A DNA stretch of 64,000 bases from Phytoactinopolyspora mesophila (GTDB lineage Bacteria > Actinomycetota > Actinomycetes > Jiangellales > Jiangellaceae), in contig NZ_WLZY01000016.1 in assembly GCF_010122465.1 (NCBI RefSeq), forward strand, positions 1 through 64,000. Reading direction: 5' to 3'. The position numbers and the translations under genes were made by a program. The notes beneath the pieces are model-generated. The model searched no databases. It saw only the letters and a list, made by a program, of their open reading frames with translations, and was not told where the DNA came from. This document shows positions 1 to 9,441 of the stretch, one piece after another. Each line of letters opens with the position of its first letter. The first letter of the stretch is position 1.

Positions 1-6
1 TGCACT

Positions 7-78
7 GAAAGTGCCTTCCGACGCAGAGACGATTAGGGCCTAGACAATCCTCATTGTCCCTGCACAGAAGGCACTTTC
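7..78. repeat. Nested inverted repeats at the left window edge
   Basis: GAAAGTGCCTTC at 7-18 is exactly complementary to GAAGGCACTTTC at 67-78, with 48 bases between. Inside lies a second hairpin, GACAAT-CCTC-ATTGTC at 43-58. It sits beyond the 3' end of the minus-strand GntR gene, so it may be a terminator or folded RNA, or the end of something outside the window. No protein-coding frame is evident in 1-170. Confidence 0.5.
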
Positions 79-170
79 TCTATTCACCACGCCGAACGAT
101 CAACCAACCGGTCCACGGATCCAGGCTTAGAGGGCGAGCGGGACAGACATACGCGGTTGGCTTGCGAGGG

Positions 171-845
171 TCAGAGATGAGCGCGCAACCAGGTCTCGGT
201 CGTGTTGACATGCATCATCGCCGCTGATTGCGCCAAGACGGCATCCCCGACGGCAAGTGCGGAGTAGATGGCTTCATGCTCGGCCAGCGTGCGCCCAGCG
301 GCGCGATCGTTGACCAGTCCATGCCAGACCCGAGCGCGCACGGTTCGTCCGGCGATACCATCCAGCATGGCGGAAAGGGTGTCGTTGCCGGTGGCGGCGA
401 TCACCTCCCGGTGAAAGGCCGCGTCGTGGTAGTTGAGCAACTCAACATCGTCCGCCGCCGCGCGCATGGCATCGAGATGTTCCTTGACTAAGGCCAACTG
501 ATGTGGCGACATCCGGCTCGCGGCGAGCGCGGTGGCGACCGGCTCGAACAGGCGGCGCACTTCTATCACCTCGAGGAGCGTGTCGCCACGGAGAAGCTCG
601 ACCGCCGCGCCGACCCCTTGCAGTAGCTCCTTGGGCTCCAGGCTGGTAACGAACGTGCCGCTGCCGCGTCTCACCTCCAGAACGTGCATCGCCACCAACG
701 CCTGAACGGCCTCACGTAGCAGGTTACGTCCCAAACCCAACTCGGCTGCCAACTCTTGCTCAGGCGGGAGCTTCGCCCCTGGCTGGAGCTCGCCGGACTG
801 GATGAGCTCCCGGATCCGGGCAATGGCCTGGTTGGTCAGCGACAT
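171..845 (-). CDS. GntR/FadR-family (FCD) transcriptional regulator
   Basis: This is a 224-residue DNA-binding repressor or activator of the FadR subfamily. Residues about 5-68 form the GntR winged helix (LPPEQELAAELG, then the recognition helix and the GSGTFV wing). Residues about 85-220 form an all-helical FCD effector domain with likely metal-ligand positions in HDAAFH, the HEAIYS helix and the final MMHVN helix. FCD regulators usually sense sugar acids or organic acids. The nearest catabolic gene is L-fuconate dehydratase at 1868, so sensing of a fuconate-pathway intermediate is a reasonable inference but not shown. Length is normal for the family. Candidate ATGGG/CCCAT palindromes lie directly upstream at 885-910 and 1022-1040. 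Confidence 0.9.
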   Translation of the reverse strand: MSLTNQAIARIRELIQSGELQPGAKLPPEQELAAELGLGRNLLREAVQALVAMHVLEVRRGSGTFVTSLEPKELLQGVGAAVELLRGDTLLEVIEVRRLFEPVATALAASRMSPHQLALVKEHLDAMRAAADDVELLNYHDAAFHREVIAATGNDTLSAMLDGIAGRTVRARVWHGLVNDRAAGRTLAEHEAIYSALAVGDAVLAQSAAMMHVNTTETWLRAHL

Positions 846-884
846 ACGTGCCCCTGCCTATTCGGCCCGCGCTGTGGCGGGGAT

Positions 885-910
885 GAATGGGTCGGTACCG
901 ACGCCCATTC
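885..910. promoter_or_regulatory. Candidate operator, hairpin-like palindrome
   Basis: GAATGGG (885-891) and CCCATTC (904-910) are inverted copies. They enclose the perfect decamer palindrome TCGGTACCGA (892-901) plus a two-base bulge. The site is 40-65 bases upstream of the GntR start, where an autoregulatory operator would be expected. Confidence 0.4.
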
Positions 911-1021
911 TAGAGTCATCCCATGTCTGGATATCAGTTGTCGCTGTCGCTTCAACGTATCCGCGCCTCGCTGGCATTTTTCCAGCACCGATATTGGCTA
1001 ACAGGGCAGTGGCCATGGAGG

Positions 1022-1040
1022 ATGGGAGATGACATCCCAT
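1022..1040. promoter_or_regulatory. Candidate operator ATGGGA-N7-TCCCAT
   Basis: ATGGGA (1022-1027) and TCCCAT (1035-1040) are a perfect inverted pair with a 7-base spacer. The right-hand part, GATGACATCCCAT (1028-1040), recurs exactly at 1629-1641, and ACATCCCAT recurs at 1762-1770 ahead of the L-fuconate dehydratase gene. This suggests a shared operator for the GntR regulator. Confidence 0.35.
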
Positions 1041-1188
1041 GACAGTTGGACTGTCTTTGCCCTTGGGCACCGCCACATTGGCACGATGGGCCGATCGGAG
1101 TGGCTGCGGACCTCATGACCAGCGGGGAGGTCTCTCGGCCCCATCGCCTCAGTCACAAGGCGCCCCAGCGGGCCCCGGAGGTTCATGA

Positions 1189-1605
1189 TCACGTTCTCAG
1201 GATCTTCTCCATCGGCTTACCTCTGGCGAGCTCGTCGACCAACTTATCTAGGTAGCGGATCTTCTGCATCAATGGATCGTCGATGTCCTCGACACGCACG
1301 CCGCACACCACGCCGGTGATCAACGAGGCATTCGGGTTGAGTCGCGAATCTGCGAAGAAGTCCTCGAAGGTTGTGCCGTTGTCGAGGTGGCTCCTCAACT
1401 CGGCCTCGTCAAAGCCGGTTAGCCACTGGATGACCTGATCCAACTCGGCCCTCGTGCGCCCCTTTTTCTCCGCTTTGGTGACGTAGTGGGGGTACACCGA
1501 CGCGAAGCTGGTGCCGAATATCCTGCTCACCTTCTCCAGGGTAGGCCGCCGCGCCCTGAGGGGCGACTCCGCTGGCCGGCTCGGCCCATCTCCCTGATCA
1601 GTCAT
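1189..1605 (-). CDS. DUF2200 family protein
   Basis: The sequence [53 protein letters not shown] and the closing [11 protein letters not shown] are the signature of DUF2200, a small cytoplasmic family of about 115-120 residues with no known reaction. Family similarity starts near residue 40 of the longest frame, so the N-terminus is uncertain. I place the start at the internal ATG at 1605; the alternative is the ATG at 1641, which overlaps one of the CATCCCAT motifs. Neither has a good ribosome binding site. The gene lies alone, divergent from the fuconate operon, and its link to sugar metabolism is not evident. Confidence 0.8.
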   Translation of the reverse strand: MTDQGDGPSRPAESPLRARRPTLEKVSRIFGTSFASVYPHYVTKAEKKGRTRAELDQVIQWLTGFDEAELRSHLDNGTTFEDFFADSRLNPNASLITGVVCGVRVEDIDDPLMQKIRYLDKLVDELARGKPMEKILRT

Positions 1606-1867
1606 CAGCAAAAAGCGACACGTTCGACGATGACATCCCATCTCTTGACGTTAAGGTAGCAGTCAGGGTGCCCGAGATCTTTCCGACGAGCAGCATAAAT
1701 CCAGGTCAAAGACTTTTCATCACTTGGGCATGGACACCTCCGAAGATGAGGCGATATAAATACATCCCATTACTTCAGGATGTCCATCCGGTGACAGATC
1801 GGAGACGTGAACCGTGGCGCATCATCAGACCGGGCCAAGCCCGTACCTCGACGAGAGCGTGTGACCG

Positions 1868-3154
1868 GTGGCCGAGGTGATCAGCGCGCTCGAGGCAGTC
1901 GACGTCCGCTTTCCCACGTCACGTGATCTTGATGGTTCGGATGCGATGAATCCCGAACCCGATTACTCGGCAGCGTACGTCGTTATCCGTACCACTGCCG
2001 GGCGGGAAGGGTTCGGGCTGGCATTCACCGTGGGACGCGGCAACGATGCTCAGGTTGCCGCCATCGAGGCCCTCGCGCCGCTGGTGATCGGTCTTCCCTT
2101 GCCGGACGTGCTCTCCGATTTGGGCGGGTTCTCCGAGATGCTCACCGGCGACAGCCAGCTGCGCTGGCTTGGCCCGTACAAGGGCGTCATTCATATGGCC
2201 GCCGCGGCAATCATCAACGCGACCTGGGATCTGTACGGCCGGGTGGAAGACAAACCGGTCTGGCGGTTGCTGGCGGAGATGTCGCCGCAACAGTTGGTTG
2301 ATCTCGTCGACTTCCGCTACCTGGAAGATGCCCTGACTCCGGCCGAGGCGCTGGAAATCCTGGAACAGGCTCAGCCTGGCCGCGGAGCTCGCCAGGCGGA
2401 TCTCATCGCCAACGGTTATCCGGCCTACACGACTACTCCGGGGTGGCTGGGCTACACCGACGACAAACTGGTCCGGCTCGCTAAGGAAGCGGTGGCGGAC
2501 GGGTTCGATCACATCAAGCTCAAAGTCGGCGCGGATTTGGACACCGACATACGACGTCTCGGGCTGGCGCGCGAGACGCTCGGCCCGGCGGCGCGTATCG
2601 CCATCGACGCCAACCAGGCCTGGGGCGTCCAGCAAGCCATCGAGTGGCTGGAGCCCCTGGCGCGTTTCGATCCGTACTGGATCGAGGAGCCCACGTCGCC
2701 CGACGACGTATTGGGCCACGCCGCTATCCGGGACGCGGTGGCGCCCATCAAGGTGGCCGCCGGTGAGCACATCCACAACCAGGTGATGTTCAAGCAGTTT
2801 CTGCAGGCAGGCGCCCTCGACGTCGTTCAGCTGGATGCATCCCGCGTGGCAGGGGTCACCGAGAACGTGGCGGTCATCCTTCTCGCGGCGAAGTACGGCG
2901 TGCCCATCTGCCCTCACGCTGGCGGCGTAGGCCTATGCGAGATGGTCCAGCACCTGGCCATGTTCGATTACGTCGCGGTCAGCGCCAGCACGGACGGGCG
3001 GGCCATCGAGTACATCGATCACCTGCACGAGCATTTCGTCGACCCAGTTGTGATCCGCGACGGGCGGTATCTCGCACCCTCGGCGCCAGGAATCGGCGCC
3101 GAGATGCACCGCCACTCGGTTGACACGTACCGCTGGCAGGAGGACGGCCCATGA
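1868..3154 (+). CDS. fucD: L-fuconate dehydratase (enolase superfamily)
   Basis: This cytoplasmic enzyme dehydrates L-fuconate to 2-keto-3-deoxy-L-fuconate in the non-phosphorylative L-fucose pathway. The 428-residue product has the characteristic N-terminus [25 protein letters not shown] (read as two parts) and the enolase-superfamily barrel. The lysine pair is in IKLKV (K217/K219), with metal ligands D247 (AIDANQ), E273 ([10 protein letters not shown]) and the glutamate in AAGEH. The general-base histidine is in [11 protein letters not shown]. The start is the GTG at 1868; its ribosome binding site is weak. The stop overlaps the next ATG (ATGA at 3151-3154), so it is coupled to the GH2 gene. 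A fuconolactonase and fucose dehydrogenase are not in the window. Confidence 0.93.
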   Translation: MAEVISALEAVDVRFPTSRDLDGSDAMNPEPDYSAAYVVIRTTAGREGFGLAFTVGRGNDAQVAAIEALAPLVIGLPLPDVLSDLGGFSEMLTGDSQLRWLGPYKGVIHMAAAAIINATWDLYGRVEDKPVWRLLAEMSPQQLVDLVDFRYLEDALTPAEALEILEQAQPGRGARQADLIANGYPAYTTTPGWLGYTDDKLVRLAKEAVADGFDHIKLKVGADLDTDIRRLGLARETLGPAARIAIDANQAWGVQQAIEWLEPLARFDPYWIEEPTSPDDVLGHAAIRDAVAPIKVAAGEHIHNQVMFKQFLQAGALDVVQLDASRVAGVTENVAVILLAAKYGVPICPHAGGVGLCEMVQHLAMFDYVAVSASTDGRAIEYIDHLHEHFVDPVVIRDGRYLAPSAPGIGAEMHRHSVDTYRWQEDGP

Positions 3155-5583
3155 CGCGCCGGACGGAGCTGCTCAACCGCTCGTGGAAGTTCGCGTACGG
3201 CGACCCTCCGGGCGCGGTCCACTCGGATTTCGACGACAGCCGCTGGTTCGACGTCGGTCTTCCCCACTCGTTCGGCATCCCGTACTTCATGGAAGGCGGC
3301 TTCTACGTCGGCAAGGGTGTCTACCGCAGGACGATTCACCTTGGGGATGACGACGTCGACCGATACGTCGCGCTGGAGTTCCACGGGGTGTTCCAGGACG
3401 CCGAGGTGTACGTGAACGGCGAGCGAGCCGGCCGCCACCTCGGCGGCTACACCGCGTTCATCGTGGACATCTCCAGCCTTGTGCGACCGGGCTCGAACCT
3501 GATCGCTGTACGAGTGAGCAATGAGTGGAACCCACGGCTCGCACCGCGAGCGGGAGAACATGTCTTCAACGGCGGCATCTATCGCGACGTCTCGTTGATC
3601 GTGGCCGAACAGACGCGCATCGCGTGGTACGGCACCGGGATCAGCACCACACGGGTAGACGGCAGCGACGCCACAGTGACGGTCGCGACCGAACTCGTCA
3701 ACGACTCCGACCTGGCGTTCACCGGCGACCTGCTCGCGGAGGTGTCCTTGGACGAGACCCCCGTGCTCACTGCCGAGATCCCCGTCACGCTGGCGGCCGG
3801 CGAGACTCGCACGTTCCGTCAGGAGATCACTATTCCGGACGTGCGCCTGTGGCACCCGGACACGCCGACGCTGTACCGGCTCGATCAGGCGCTCGCCGGC
3901 GGGTCCGGCCCGATTGACAATACGCGGACCGAGTTCGGCGTACGGACCGTCGAGTTCACCACCGACGACGGCTTCTTCCTCAACGGACGCCGGCTGGCCA
4001 TCCATGGTGCCAATGTCCACCAGGACCATGCCGGCTGGAGTGACGCCGTGACACACGCTGGCATCCGGCGTGACGTGGCCCTGATCCGTGAGTGCGGAAT
4101 GAACTTCATCCGCGGCTCGCACTATCCCCACCACGAGCAGTTTGCCACCGAGTGCGACCGGCAAGGTCTTCTCTTCTGGTCCGAGCTGTGCTTCTGGGGA
4201 ACCGGCGGAGACAACGTCGACGGCTACTGGACTGCCAGCGCGTATCCGCCGGAGCCTGCGGACCGGGCCGAGTTCGAGGAGAGCTGCCTACAGGCTTTGT
4301 CCGAGATGATCAGGGTCAACCGGAACCATCCGAGCATCATCGCCTGGAGCGTCGGCAACGAGGCATTCTTCACCGATGACGAGGTGATCCCCGAAGCCAA
4401 GAAGCTCACCCGCCGCCTCGTCGACCTCGCGCATGAACTCGACCCCACCCGACCGGCCGCTGTCGGAGGCGCGCAACGACGAGGTTTCGACGAACTCGGC
4501 GACATCGCCGGCTACAACGGCGACGGCGCTTCTCTCTTCCACGCACCGCCGTGGCCGAACATAGTGTCCGAGTACGGCTGCGTCATGGAGGACCGGCCGG
4601 GCGTGTACGGCCCGCGGTACAGCCACGGAGTCGAAATCGAACACCGCTGGCGGTCGGGAATCGCGCTCTGGTGCGGCTTCCACCACGGCAGCATCTTGCC
4701 CGGCATGGGGTCCATGGGTTTCATCGACTATTTTCGGGTCCCGCTGCGGTCCTGGTACTGGTACCGGCACGCATTGCGAGGCGTCGACCCGCCGCCATGG
4801 CCCGTTTCCGGTACCGCGACCGCGATACGGCTTACCGCGGACCGCACCACGATCAGGACCGACGGCACTGATGACGCCCAGTTGAGGGTGGAACTGCTCG
4901 ACGAGACCGGACGAGTGGTCGCCGACGACAGGCCGGTGACCATCGACGTTGTTGACGGGGGCGGCATTTTCCCGACGGGCACCTCGATCGAACTCTCGGC
5001 GCGAAACCGGGGACTGCTCGACGGCCACGGCGCTATCGAGTTCCGCTCGTACTACTCCGGCACTAATGTGCTGCGTGCCCACGCCGACGGGCTGCAGCCG
5101 GCGACACTGCACGTCGAGGCGACCGGCGGTGAGTCGTGGACGGGTCAGGATCGGCGCCTTTCCACCGGGCCGCCATCGCTCACCCACCCGCCGGCCGGCA
5201 ACGTACCGAAGTTGCTCTCCGCCGACCGCCCGGTCTTCAGCAGCGGATACCGCAGCGGATCGCCGGCCAGCCTCGTCACGGACTACCGCGTCGATCGAGG
5301 ATGGGTCAGTGATGTCGACCAGCCTGGCACGTGGGCCCACGTTGATCTCGAGGCTGCTTGGCACGCGGACGTCGTCACTGCCATGTTCGGCGCAGGCATC
5401 GATGTCCCGTTCGTGATCGAGACCAGCAGCGGCACTGGCGGTGGATTCACCCAGGTGGCCAATGGCACCACCGGGCGCGGTTCTGCGGTGGTGGTTCTGG
5501 GGGGCCGCACCGTTCGCGCCGTCCGGGTGGTATTCCCCGGCTCGCCCGCTGAACTGATCGAGGTGCGCGTCCATGGCCGCTGA
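3151..5583 (+). CDS. Glycoside hydrolase family 2 protein (beta-galactosidase/glucuronidase-like)
   Basis: This 810-residue retaining beta-glycosidase has the GH2 order: jelly-roll sugar-binding domain (about 1-165), immunoglobulin-like domain (about 170-275) and TIM barrel (about 280-560). The acid/base is E404 in SVGNEAFF and the nucleophile is E474 in VSEYGCV. After the barrel come an Ig-like segment ([17 protein letters not shown]) and a C-terminal domain from about 685 resembling a discoidin-type carbohydrate-binding module ([21 protein letters not shown]). There is no signal peptide, so it probably acts on imported oligosaccharides. It is translationally coupled to fucD and followed by two sugar permeases. 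The exact substrate (beta-galactoside, glucuronide or other) cannot be read from the sequence. Confidence 0.9.
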   Translation: MTRRTELLNRSWKFAYGDPPGAVHSDFDDSRWFDVGLPHSFGIPYFMEGGFYVGKGVYRRTIHLGDDDVDRYVALEFHGVFQDAEVYVNGERAGRHLGGYTAFIVDISSLVRPGSNLIAVRVSNEWNPRLAPRAGEHVFNGGIYRDVSLIVAEQTRIAWYGTGISTTRVDGSDATVTVATELVNDSDLAFTGDLLAEVSLDETPVLTAEIPVTLAAGETRTFRQEITIPDVRLWHPDTPTLYRLDQALAGGSGPIDNTRTEFGVRTVEFTTDDGFFLNGRRLAIHGANVHQDHAGWSDAVTHAGIRRDVALIRECGMNFIRGSHYPHHEQFATECDRQGLLFWSELCFWGTGGDNVDGYWTASAYPPEPADRAEFEESCLQALSEMIRVNRNHPSIIAWSVGNEAFFTDDEVIPEAKKLTRRLVDLAHELDPTRPAAVGGAQRRGFDELGDIAGYNGDGASLFHAPPWPNIVSEYGCVMEDRPGVYGPRYSHGVEIEHRWRSGIALWCGFHHGSILPGMGSMGFIDYFRVPLRSWYWYRHALRGVDPPPWPVSGTATAIRLTADRTTIRTDGTDDAQLRVELLDETGRVVADDRPVTIDVVDGGGIFPTGTSIELSARNRGLLDGHGAIEFRSYYSGTNVLRAHADGLQPATLHVEATGGESWTGQDRRLSTGPPSLTHPPAGNVPKLLSADRPVFSSGYRSGSPASLVTDYRVDRGWVSDVDQPGTWAHVDLEAAWHADVVTAMFGAGIDVPFVIETSSGTGGGFTQVANGTTGRGSAVVVLGGRTVRAVRVVFPGSPAELIEVRVHGR

Positions 5584-5634
5584 GTATGAGCTCGCAGTGC
5601 CGCAGCAGCACTCCGAAACAGAGGAGGTGTTTTG

Positions 5635-6624
5635 ATGGCGTCCGGCGCACCCATCACCCCACACCCCGCCGTGGGTACGACCGCCCGCCCACTGCAGACG
5701 ACCAGGTCACGGACCGGCTGGCAGCTGGCCAAGCGCAGGATGCGCCGCCGCTGGCAGTTGTACCTGCTGGCCGCCGTGCCTCTGATCTACTTCCTCGTCT
5801 TCAAATACGTGCCGATGGTCAATGCTGTCATCGCGTTCAAGGATTACAGCCCCGTGGTCGGGATATGGGGCAGCCCTTGGGTCGGCTTGCAGCACTTCCA
5901 AGCGTTCTTCGATAACCCTGCGTTCTGGCGGATAGTCCGCAACACCTTCATTCTTTCGGCGTACACACTCCTCGCGGCATTCCCCATTCCGATCATCTTG
6001 GCGCTCGCGCTCAACGAGGTGCGACACAGGTTCTTCAAGCGCACGGTCCAGATGGTGACATTCGCGCCGTACTTCATCTCGACCGTCATCGTCGTGTCGA
6101 TGACGATCTTGTTCCTCTCGCCGCGCATTGGGCTGGCGAATGACGCGCTCGGTCTGTTCGGGATCGGATCGATCGACTTCCTGGGGAACCCCGACTATTT
6201 CCGCCACATCTACGTCTGGAGCGATGTCTGGCAAACCGCGGGCTATTCCGCGGTGATCTACATGGCTGCCCTCGCCGGCATCGACCCAACGCTCTACGAA
6301 TCCGCGAAAGTGGACGGCGCCTCCCGAATTCAGAAGATCATCCATGTCGACCTTCCGGGCATCATGCCCACAGCCGCCATCTTGATGATCCTCGGCGTCG
6401 GCAACATCATGGCCATCGGATTCGAGAAGGCATTTCTGCTGCAGAATCCCTTGAATCTGAGCCATTCGGAGATCATCCCGACCTACGTCTACAAGACCGG
6501 CTTGCTCAATGCGGACTTCAGCCTTGCAGCAGCGGTCGGACTGTTCAACTCGGTGATCAATCTCGGGTTGCTCGTAGGGGTGAACTTCATCGCCAAGCGC
6601 GTATTCGGCCATGGCCTGTGGTGA
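5635..6624 (+). CDS. CUT1 sugar ABC permease, LplB type
   Basis: Integral membrane subunit of an oligosaccharide importer, about 329 residues with six predicted helices. The first starts near LYLLAAVPLIYFLVFKYVPM and the last is LFNSVINLGLLVGVNFI. The cytoplasmic EAA loop that contacts the ATPase is seen as ESAKVDGAS...LPGIMP. I start at the ATG at 5635 because GAGGAGG (5621-5627) is spaced 7 bases from it; the TTG three bases upstream is less well placed. It pairs with the permease at 6654 and the lipoprotein at 7705. No ATP-binding subunit is encoded nearby. Confidence 0.92.
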   Translation: MASGAPITPHPAVGTTARPLQTTRSRTGWQLAKRRMRRRWQLYLLAAVPLIYFLVFKYVPMVNAVIAFKDYSPVVGIWGSPWVGLQHFQAFFDNPAFWRIVRNTFILSAYTLLAAFPIPIILALALNEVRHRFFKRTVQMVTFAPYFISTVIVVSMTILFLSPRIGLANDALGLFGIGSIDFLGNPDYFRHIYVWSDVWQTAGYSAVIYMAALAGIDPTLYESAKVDGASRIQKIIHVDLPGIMPTAAILMILGVGNIMAIGFEKAFLLQNPLNLSHSEIIPTYVYKTGLLNADFSLAAAVGLFNSVINLGLLVGVNFIAKRVFGHGLW

Positions 6625-6653
6625 GCGAGACCGATGAAGGGAGGGACCTAGCG

Positions 6654-7622
6654 ATGACCGATTCCACCGCAGTGCACAATCACGACGACGGGACCGTAGC
6701 GAAGGCACGGAAGCCGGCCCCGGCGGAGAAACGCCGGCGGTCCCGGCGAATCCGGGATAGCAATGTCGACCGCGTCTTCATGATCGGCGTCTACGCGCTC
6801 TTGCTGACATTCCTCGCGGTCGTACTGATCCCCCTGCTGCATATTCTGGCCAGCTCGTTCAGCAGCCCGAACGCGGTGTCGTCCGGACGGGTCACCCTAT
6901 GGCCGGTCGAGTTCTCCGTCCGCGGCTACGAGGTTGCCATGTCCAACCCGCAGGTGGTGACCGGTTTTGTCAACTCGTTGATCTACACGAGCGCGGGCAC
7001 GTTCATCAGCTTGACCCTCACCATCGCCATCGCGTACCCGCTCTCCCGCGTGGACTTCGTCGGCGCGGGCATCATCACCCGCTTCGTGGTGTTCACCATG
7101 CTGTTCGCGGGCGGCGTCATCCCGACTTACCTGGTGGTCCAATCCCTGGGGATGCTCGACACCAGGTGGGCGATGATCCTCCCACAGGCGGTGGGCGTCT
7201 GGCAGGTGATCATCGCTCGAACCTATCTCCGGCATTCGATACCGAGTGAGCTGTACGAAGCCGCCGAGATCGACGGTGCCAGTGACCTGCGGGTGCTGTG
7301 GTCCGTGGTTCTTCCGCTGGCCAAACCGATGCTCGCGGTCATCGCGCTCATGTACGCCATTTATCAGTGGAACTCGTACTTCGACGCCTTGCTCTACCTG
7401 AGGAGCGATGACCTCTACCCGCTGCAGTTGGTGTTGCGCAACATCCTCATCCTCAACACCGAAGGCGGCACGGACACCACCACGATGATGGAACGGCGCC
7501 AGATGGCCGACCTGCTCAAATACTCCCTCATCGTGATCTCGACCGTGCCCGTCCTGCTCATCTATCCCTTCGTCGCCCGTCACTTCAGCAAGGGAGCGAC
7601 GCTGGGCGCGGTCAAGGGCTGA
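6654..7622 (+). CDS. CUT1 sugar ABC permease, YtcP/CarB type
   Basis: Second membrane subunit of the same importer, 322 residues. A basic N-terminal tail (EKRRRSRRIRD) precedes six helices, and the EAA loop reads EAAEIDGAS...VLPLAKP. The C-terminus HFSKGATLGAVKG is typical of YtcP-type permeases. The open frame extends up to a GTG at 6618 that overlaps the previous gene, but GAAGGGAGGG at 6636-6645 favours the ATG at 6654. It is likely in one operon with 1868-11829. Confidence 0.92.
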   Translation: MTDSTAVHNHDDGTVAKARKPAPAEKRRRSRRIRDSNVDRVFMIGVYALLLTFLAVVLIPLLHILASSFSSPNAVSSGRVTLWPVEFSVRGYEVAMSNPQVVTGFVNSLIYTSAGTFISLTLTIAIAYPLSRVDFVGAGIITRFVVFTMLFAGGVIPTYLVVQSLGMLDTRWAMILPQAVGVWQVIIARTYLRHSIPSELYEAAEIDGASDLRVLWSVVLPLAKPMLAVIALMYAIYQWNSYFDALLYLRSDDLYPLQLVLRNILILNTEGGTDTTTMMERRQMADLLKYSLIVISTVPVLLIYPFVARHFSKGATLGAVKG

Positions 7623-7704
7623 CGGCGATGCCGAACTCTCGACCTTTCATCTGACACGTAGTGGTACAACCCACCCCGTCCCATCCAGTACACGAGGTGC
7701 AACC

Positions 7705-9345
7705 ATGATCTCCACCATCAAGAGACCGGTCGCTGCGTTCGCAGCGCTGCTCGTCTGTGTGCTGCCGGCCGCCTGTTCGGGCGGCGGCGCAGGGTCCGAC
7801 GACGGCACGCTCACCATCTTCGCGCCGCAGGGGGCGACCGGGAACCTGAACAACGCCTGGTTTACCGAGCACGTCGAGGAGATGTTCGATGTCGAGCTCT
7901 CGTTCGAAACGACCACGTATGACGCCAACGCGGCCAGGGAGACACGGCAGATCTCCCTCGCCAGCGGCGACCTCCCCGACGTGTACATGCTGGTCCCATG
8001 GGTCGATCAGTTCAACAAGATCGAGCTGCAGCGGCTAGCCAACCAGGGCGTCATCGAGCCGCTCAACGACCTGATCGAAGAACACGCTCCCAACATCACC
8101 GCGGAGTTCGAGCGGACACCGGAGTACCAAGAGTTCGCCACGGCCCCTGATGGCAACATCTACGGGCTGCCCCAGTGGAACGACTGCTACCACTGCTCCT
8201 ACTCCGCGAAGCTGTGGATGAGATCCGACTGGCTCGACGAGCTCGGTCTGGATGTTCCGACGACAACAGATGAGATGCACGAAGTGCTGCTGGCTTTCAA
8301 GACAGAGGACCCCAACGGCAACGGCAAGGCCGATGAGATCCCGCTCTCCGGTAGCACGTCAGACCTCGTGCTGCCGTACTTCATGAATGCATTCCTGTAT
8401 AACCCGCAGGCGTCCGACGCCTATCCGTCGACGCTGGCGCTCAACGACGGCCAGGTGCAGCTGCAGGCGAGCCAGGACGGCTGGCGGGAAGGGCTACGCT
8501 ACATGGCGTCTCTCTTCGAGGACGGCCTCATCGATCCGGGTGCGTTCACCGACAACCGGGACGCGCTCATAGCCAAGGGTGACAACGCCGATGCGCCCAT
8601 CGTCGGCGCCGCTACCGTGCAGCATCCCGGCCTCGTCGTCACTCTGAACCAGGCCGACGGCCGGGACAAGGACTACGATCCGGTTCCGCCGCTCACCGGG
8701 CCCGACGGTGCGCAGTACGCGACGTACAACCTCCCGAGCATTGCCGGCGCGACCTTCGTTCTCACGGCCGAGGCCAGTGAGGAAGCCCAGATCACCGCCA
8801 TCAAGATCCTCGACTACATGTTCAGCGAGGAGGGCCATATTTTCGCGCAGTTCGGCCAGGAGGGTATTGGCTGGGAGCCGGCGCGAGAGGGCGATGTGGC
8901 GCTCGATGAAAGCCTGGAGCCGACCTTCAGGGTCATCCCGGTTGATCCGGATGAGCAAGCCGAGGCAGGTGGCTGGGGCCCCATGGCTCAGTACAACGAC
9001 ACCGAGGAGTTCCGCAACTCGCAGGTCGCGGATACCGATATCTATTCGGCTGACGGCTTCGAACGTCGCCTCTTCGAGGCCACCCAGCTGTACGAGGGCA
9101 AGGAAGCAGAAGACCAGATCTATCCGTACTGGAACGTGTGGTTCGACCCCGAGCACTCCAGTGAACTCGCCACCCTGCAGACGAACATCGACGACTTCGT
9201 CAACCAGAACAGTTTGCAGTTCGTGACCGGCGAGCTAGACATCGACAGCGACGCCGCCTGGGAGTCGTACCTCGATGGCTTGGAAGGCCTGGGCTTGCAG
9301 CGTTACTTGGAACTCCATCAGGAAGCCTACGAAGCTTCAATGTGA
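7705..9345 (+). CDS. Extracellular sugar-binding lipoprotein (LipO/YtcQ type)
   Basis: This 546-residue solute-binding protein captures oligosaccharide outside the membrane. It has a classical lipoprotein signal (KRPVAAFAALLVCVLPAAC, with the lipidated cysteine in LPAAC) and a Ser/Gly-rich linker. The body is of the long type (about 500 residues) that pairs with LplB/YtcP permeases. Features include PDVYMLVPW, KTEDPNGNGKADEIPLSG (a calcium-loop-like DPNGNGKAD) and an extended C-terminal helix region. It follows the two permease genes and precedes the GH95 gene, supporting uptake of fucose-containing oligosaccharides. Confidence 0.92.
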   Translation: MISTIKRPVAAFAALLVCVLPAACSGGGAGSDDGTLTIFAPQGATGNLNNAWFTEHVEEMFDVELSFETTTYDANAARETRQISLASGDLPDVYMLVPWVDQFNKIELQRLANQGVIEPLNDLIEEHAPNITAEFERTPEYQEFATAPDGNIYGLPQWNDCYHCSYSAKLWMRSDWLDELGLDVPTTTDEMHEVLLAFKTEDPNGNGKADEIPLSGSTSDLVLPYFMNAFLYNPQASDAYPSTLALNDGQVQLQASQDGWREGLRYMASLFEDGLIDPGAFTDNRDALIAKGDNADAPIVGAATVQHPGLVVTLNQADGRDKDYDPVPPLTGPDGAQYATYNLPSIAGATFVLTAEASEEAQITAIKILDYMFSEEGHIFAQFGQEGIGWEPAREGDVALDESLEPTFRVIPVDPDEQAEAGGWGPMAQYNDTEEFRNSQVADTDIYSADGFERRLFEATQLYEGKEAEDQIYPYWNVWFDPEHSSELATLQTNIDDFVNQNSLQFVTGELDIDSDAAWESYLDGLEGLGLQRYLELHQEAYEASM

Positions 9346-9441
9346 CAGCAGTTCGGCGGGACAGCCGGCAGTCCGAGGTGATCGACGCGGCCTGCCGGCT
9401 TCCTCAGGACCCACTGCCGCCAAGACTCCGAGAGAGGGCAC

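Larger units (their letters stand above)
846..1188. other. 343-base gap without a convincing gene
   Basis: I see no gene here; the short frames have no recognisable protein. The gap holds the upstream region of the GntR gene with the palindromes at 885-910 and 1022-1040 and one more CATCCCAT copy at 917-924. Confidence 0.6.

Noticed and set aside
1919-2917. 332-residue minus-strand frame
   Set aside because: It lies wholly antisense inside fucD; long antisense frames are expected from GC-rich codon bias.
4288-5664. 458-residue minus-strand frame
   Set aside because: Antisense to the GH2 gene, with no recognisable family and an Arg/Gly-rich composition.
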